This document shows, one piece after another, positions 21,237-24,765 of a stretch of 24,765 bases of DNA. The notes beneath the pieces are model-generated. The model had not been told where the DNA came from and made no database searches. It saw only the letters and a list, made by a program, of their open reading frames with translations. A program made the translations under genes and the position numbers. Origin of the DNA: Didymodactylos carnosus. Taxonomy: Eukaryota; Rotifera; Eurotatoria; Philodinida; Philodinidae. The stretch spans positions 37,501 through 62,265 of the forward strand of contig CAJNOQ010000219.1 in the NCBI GenBank assembly GCA_905250885.1, in the 5' to 3' direction. Each line of letters begins with the position of its first letter. The first letter of the stretch is position 1.

Positions 21237-23285
21237 TAAATATCATACAATGGAGTTTAGCAAATCCTGTATTAATACAACTCATCTATTATAAATCAGA
21301 CAACAGTATAATACTCTTATCACGTGTTTGGTACTGTATCTGACAATTGTTTTAGATACTCAATATTTCTTTAATAAAGTAAAACATTGTTCTATCAACT
21401 GTTTTGTCGTTGATTCTGAGAAAATCCAAATATAACATTGTATATGGAATCTATATGAAACTTTTTGTGATTATGTTTATTCAAACTGACGATCGCCTTG
21501 ACTGTGATTGCTATTCACATGATAAATCTTATTTGTAGAAAAGTTATATTTTAAAAGTTATCAAATGGTTGTAAAAGATTATGTGAATTACTATTGCGCG
21601 TAAAATAATGACCCCTAGATTAAACTATTGTCAACATATATGTCGTGCTTGTTTCTAAACGGACGAAATTTAGTAGATGAATTTTTTCGTTCGTATGAAT
21701 ATTATATATCCAGAGGGTATGATATATCCACAAAGAATGTGGACAAATAAAAAATTATACACGAAAAAAAACATAATCTAAGCAAATATAAGTGTTTGTC
21801 TGTGCAGTATATTTGCCCACCTGTATTTGTGCTCTTTTCGAAAGTAACTTTTTGTTATTTCAAATATATCGATGATCGATTCATGCCTATATATTGACAG
21901 AGTGAGAAGTAAAGCATAAAATTCATATTCATCGGTTAATACAATGAGAAGACCGAAAAGATACAAAATGAGAAAAGAAAAATGAAAATCTGAGTTGTTA
22001 TTAAAATGAAATATATCTTCCTGCATGATCAACTCATTGAAAGAAATTTGTGAACTTTGTGTCAAAAATACGCAACTGTTTGCGGTTTTATGTATAGTGG
22101 TAAATTACCGAAAGAAAAATATATGAATTAACAATACCGACTAAGTAAATAAAAAAAAAGTAATACTAAGTTACGATTAAAGTGGTAGTCTTATGTATAG
22201 AAATTATAAAAAGTTTTCCTTTTTCTTGTATACAGTACGATACATGTTATATGTGTTTATTACATCACTCCTTGAATTGTGTGCAAAGATGAATAAAGTG
22301 ATATTGAAAGAGCTTTTTCTTTGTTGCACAGAAAAAGCATTTTTCGAGCAATTTTACACATAATAATCTAAAAGTTAGAGAAACTGAAATTATCCTTCAT
22401 CAAAATTGAATACTAGTGTAAATTAAAATTCTCTTGTTGAATGGCTTCCGTATCTACTAGCAAAAGAATGCACACATGAGTTCTTACAAACTATTTTGAA
22501 AAGAGAAATTTAAACGAAAATTTTTATTATTTAAGATTATTTTTCAATCTGCTTTCGACTCATACAATATATTTCATGTTATTTGTGTACAATATATAGA
22601 ATTCATTTAAAGTATTTTCTTGTTTGCTTTGGGTGAAATATATTTATACAACGTAGATTTTTTCTATTTCTGTTATTTGCAACTCATAGTAACAAATCTT
22701 TTCATAACTATAGAATTTGTACAATCTTATACGAATATTCTGGATTTTTTTTTTCGTCTCACCTATACAACTATAAAGAAAAATTCTTTGTCGAAGAAAA
22801 CAAATGAACAAAAAAACAATTTTTCTTCACTCTGGGTAAACAGTACTTGAGGACAGATATTGAAAGAACGAATAAAATAGAAAAAAAAGTTTCTTTTTCA
22901 TATTAAATTTTCTTCTTCGGAGAGCCTATATCTTTTAATTATTTCCCTATTCTTTCTTTTTTTTTCTCTCTGTCTATATACACATCTTGCTTTTTATTGT
23001 ATGTTCTATGTATGTGGGTGTGCAAACTATTAATAACGTATATTATAGTGTGGTTTATATGGTTTTTGCATGTCTAATCATAAAAGAGAGAAAGCTAGAC
23101 GATAAAAAGAAATATAGAAAAATGAAGAAAAAACAACAATCATTCATTCTAAAATTTTGCATGGTTTCATTTCTCTAGTTGCTTCTTGTGCGTGAACAAC
23201 AAAATATTTTAATAAAAATAAAGTCTCTTATACATCACCTTATATCACTTTAGAACAAATTTTATTTAATAATTATAATTCAAAA
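21237..23285. other. AT-rich intergenic region upstream of the IF gene
   Basis: About 2 kb with no supportable gene. The open frames (21778-22065 minus, 22620-22850 and 22987-23178 plus) are Phe/Tyr/Lys-rich and lack other coding signs. An AATAAA at 21373-21378 could be the old polyadenylation signal of the pseudogene. The right end should contain the promoter of the IF gene; I see AT-rich and TATA-like runs but nothing specific. Confidence 0.55.
23252..23253 (+). promoter_or_regulatory. Possible 5' UTR splice acceptor before the IF start
   Basis: A pyrimidine-containing run ending in AG (ATATCACTTTAG) lies 32 bases before the IF ATG. It would serve either a 5' UTR intron or spliced-leader addition, which occurs in several protostome groups including bdelloid rotifers. 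This is inference only. Confidence 0.25.
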
Positions 23286-23915
23286 ATGTCACATTACGAT
23301 GAAATGAGTTCAGCTTCCTACAGTTCCTATAAATCACAGATAGCTCCACGATCAACCAATGTTCAACGCCGTGCAGCAGGACCAGGAGGAATCATGACGC
23401 GAATGTATCAGTCATATTCTTCAAGTGGTGGATTTGGTGGTGGTAGTATCGGTGCTGGAATGGGCGGTTTGGCAAGTATTGCAGGTTTAGGAAATTTTGC
23501 CGGTATTCCATTACGTCCAAATCGTGGTACATCAGCTTTGGTTGCTGTCAATGAAACACGTGAACGTGAAAAACGAGAATTATGTCAATTGAATGATAAA
23601 TTTGCTCAATACGTTGAAAAAGTACGATTTTTAGAAGCACAAAATCGTAAATTACAATTAGAATTAGAAGCTTTACAAAATAAATCTGGTCAAGGTTCAT
23701 CAAAAATAAAAGAAATGTATGAAGTCGAAATGAGTGAAGCAAAAAAATTAATCGATGATACAACACGTGACAGAGCTGCGGCCGAAGTAAAAGCACGAGA
23801 AGCTGAAAAAGAAGCGGGACGATATCGTAAACGTTATGAAGAAATTTTAAACTCAAGAGAGGCTGACCGCGGAGCGATCGATCGTTTACAACAAACCATC
23901 GCCGAAAATGAAGCA
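23286..23915 (+). CDS. IF gene exon 1 (head, coil 1A, start of coil 1B)
   Basis: Codons 1-210, ending EAKKLIDD...IAENEA in phase 0 at the donor GCAGTATGT. Reading through this donor adds a few codons and a stop at 23937. Confidence 0.9.
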
Positions 23916-24178
23916 GTATGTATACAGTTTTCACATTAATAAAATTCATTTCAGTTTAAAACATTTTTGTTTCTATTCATTTTAGCAAATCAACTTATTT
24001 CGTCGACGACTTGGTGATCTTGAAGATGAAGCAAGACGTTATAAAGCAGAAACTCAACGTTTAACATCGGAAATAGCTCGTCTACAAAATGAAATTCAAA
24101 ATGAAACATTTGTTAAATCATCATTGGATACAGAAAAAATGGCATTGGAAGACGAGTTAGCAATGTTAAAACAAATGC
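23286..24178 (+). CDS. Cytoplasmic intermediate filament protein, 5' part (exons 1 and 2)
   Basis: Exon 1 (23286-23915) encodes 210 residues and exon 2 (23986-24178) 64 more plus one base; the rest lies beyond the window. The start ATG sits in CAAAAATGTC. The head (1-85) is rich in Ser and Tyr and then Gly (GGFGGGSIGAGMGG). Coil 1A (about 86-128) has the IF helix-initiation signature LNDKFAQYVEKVRFLEAQNR. A linker follows (about 129-139), then coil 1B to the end (KMALEDELAMLKQM). At about 135-140 residues, coil 1B is the long lamin-like form typical of protostome cytoplasmic IF proteins. It assembles 10-nm filaments through coiled-coil dimers. Introns are GTATGT..TTTTAG (23916-23985) and GTAAGT (24179 on, phase 1). 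The frame is clean, so it appears functional, unlike the pseudogene upstream. Confidence 0.92.
23986..24178 (+). CDS. IF gene exon 2 (coil 1B)
   Basis: 64 codons, QINLFRRRLGDLEDEARR to ALEDELAMLKQM, plus one base before the donor CGTAAGT. Heptad spacing continues across the junction from exon 1, which confirms the splice. IF proteins commonly have His or a similar residue next at this point, which the phase-1 C could begin. Confidence 0.9.

Positions 24179-24765
<587 letters not shown>

Noticed and set aside
23548..23949. 133-codon minus-strand open frame
   Set aside because: It is the antisense of the IF rod; the heptad-coding plus strand is clearly real.

Overview
This is AT-rich nuclear DNA from an animal. 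Coding exons are separated by GT-AG introns with pyrimidine-rich ends, and two loci encode intermediate filament (IF) proteins, a metazoan family. In both, coil 1B has the long, lamin-like length of protostome cytoplasmic IF proteins rather than the shorter vertebrate form, so a protostome is likely. The A+T richness and Asn/Ser/Thr-rich proteins would suit a bdelloid rotifer, but that is a guess from style, not a diagnosis.

Layout. (1) 1-11885: AT-rich DNA with microsatellites, inverted repeats and one half of a dispersed repeat pair. The only coding signals I can support are two short ATG exons with GTAAGT donors (2340-2385 and 8342-8471). (2) 11886-19284, + strand: one spliced gene that I reconstruct as eight exons encoding about 1513 residues. 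It has a short N terminus, a poly-Asn tract, a divergent PDZ-like domain, a compact unknown domain, and a long disordered region holding ten copies of an undescribed short helical motif. The stop is followed 40 bases later by AATAAA. (3) 19672 to about 21236: a decayed, intronless copy of an IF gene with in-frame stops and several frameshifts. (4) 21240-23285: AT-rich spacer. (5) 23286 to the end: the first two exons of an intact cytoplasmic IF gene and part of its second intron, which holds the second copy of the dispersed repeat. The last 104 bases are pure G and look like an assembly or sequencing artefact.

Working together: the window contains no operon or defence-type system. The IF gene and IF pseudogene are the remains of an IF gene neighbourhood on one strand. 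The large gene upstream is unrelated in sequence. It looks like a cytoplasmic scaffold: one PDZ-like binding module at the N terminus, a long flexible arm, and a tandem array of NL..IV motifs. Three ATG exons that all end in phase 1 (2340, 8342, 11886) could serve it as alternative first exons. One starts MNCLCCQSC, a cysteine pattern of the kind that is palmitoylated in PSD-95. The most novel item is the repeat array at 16911-18116.
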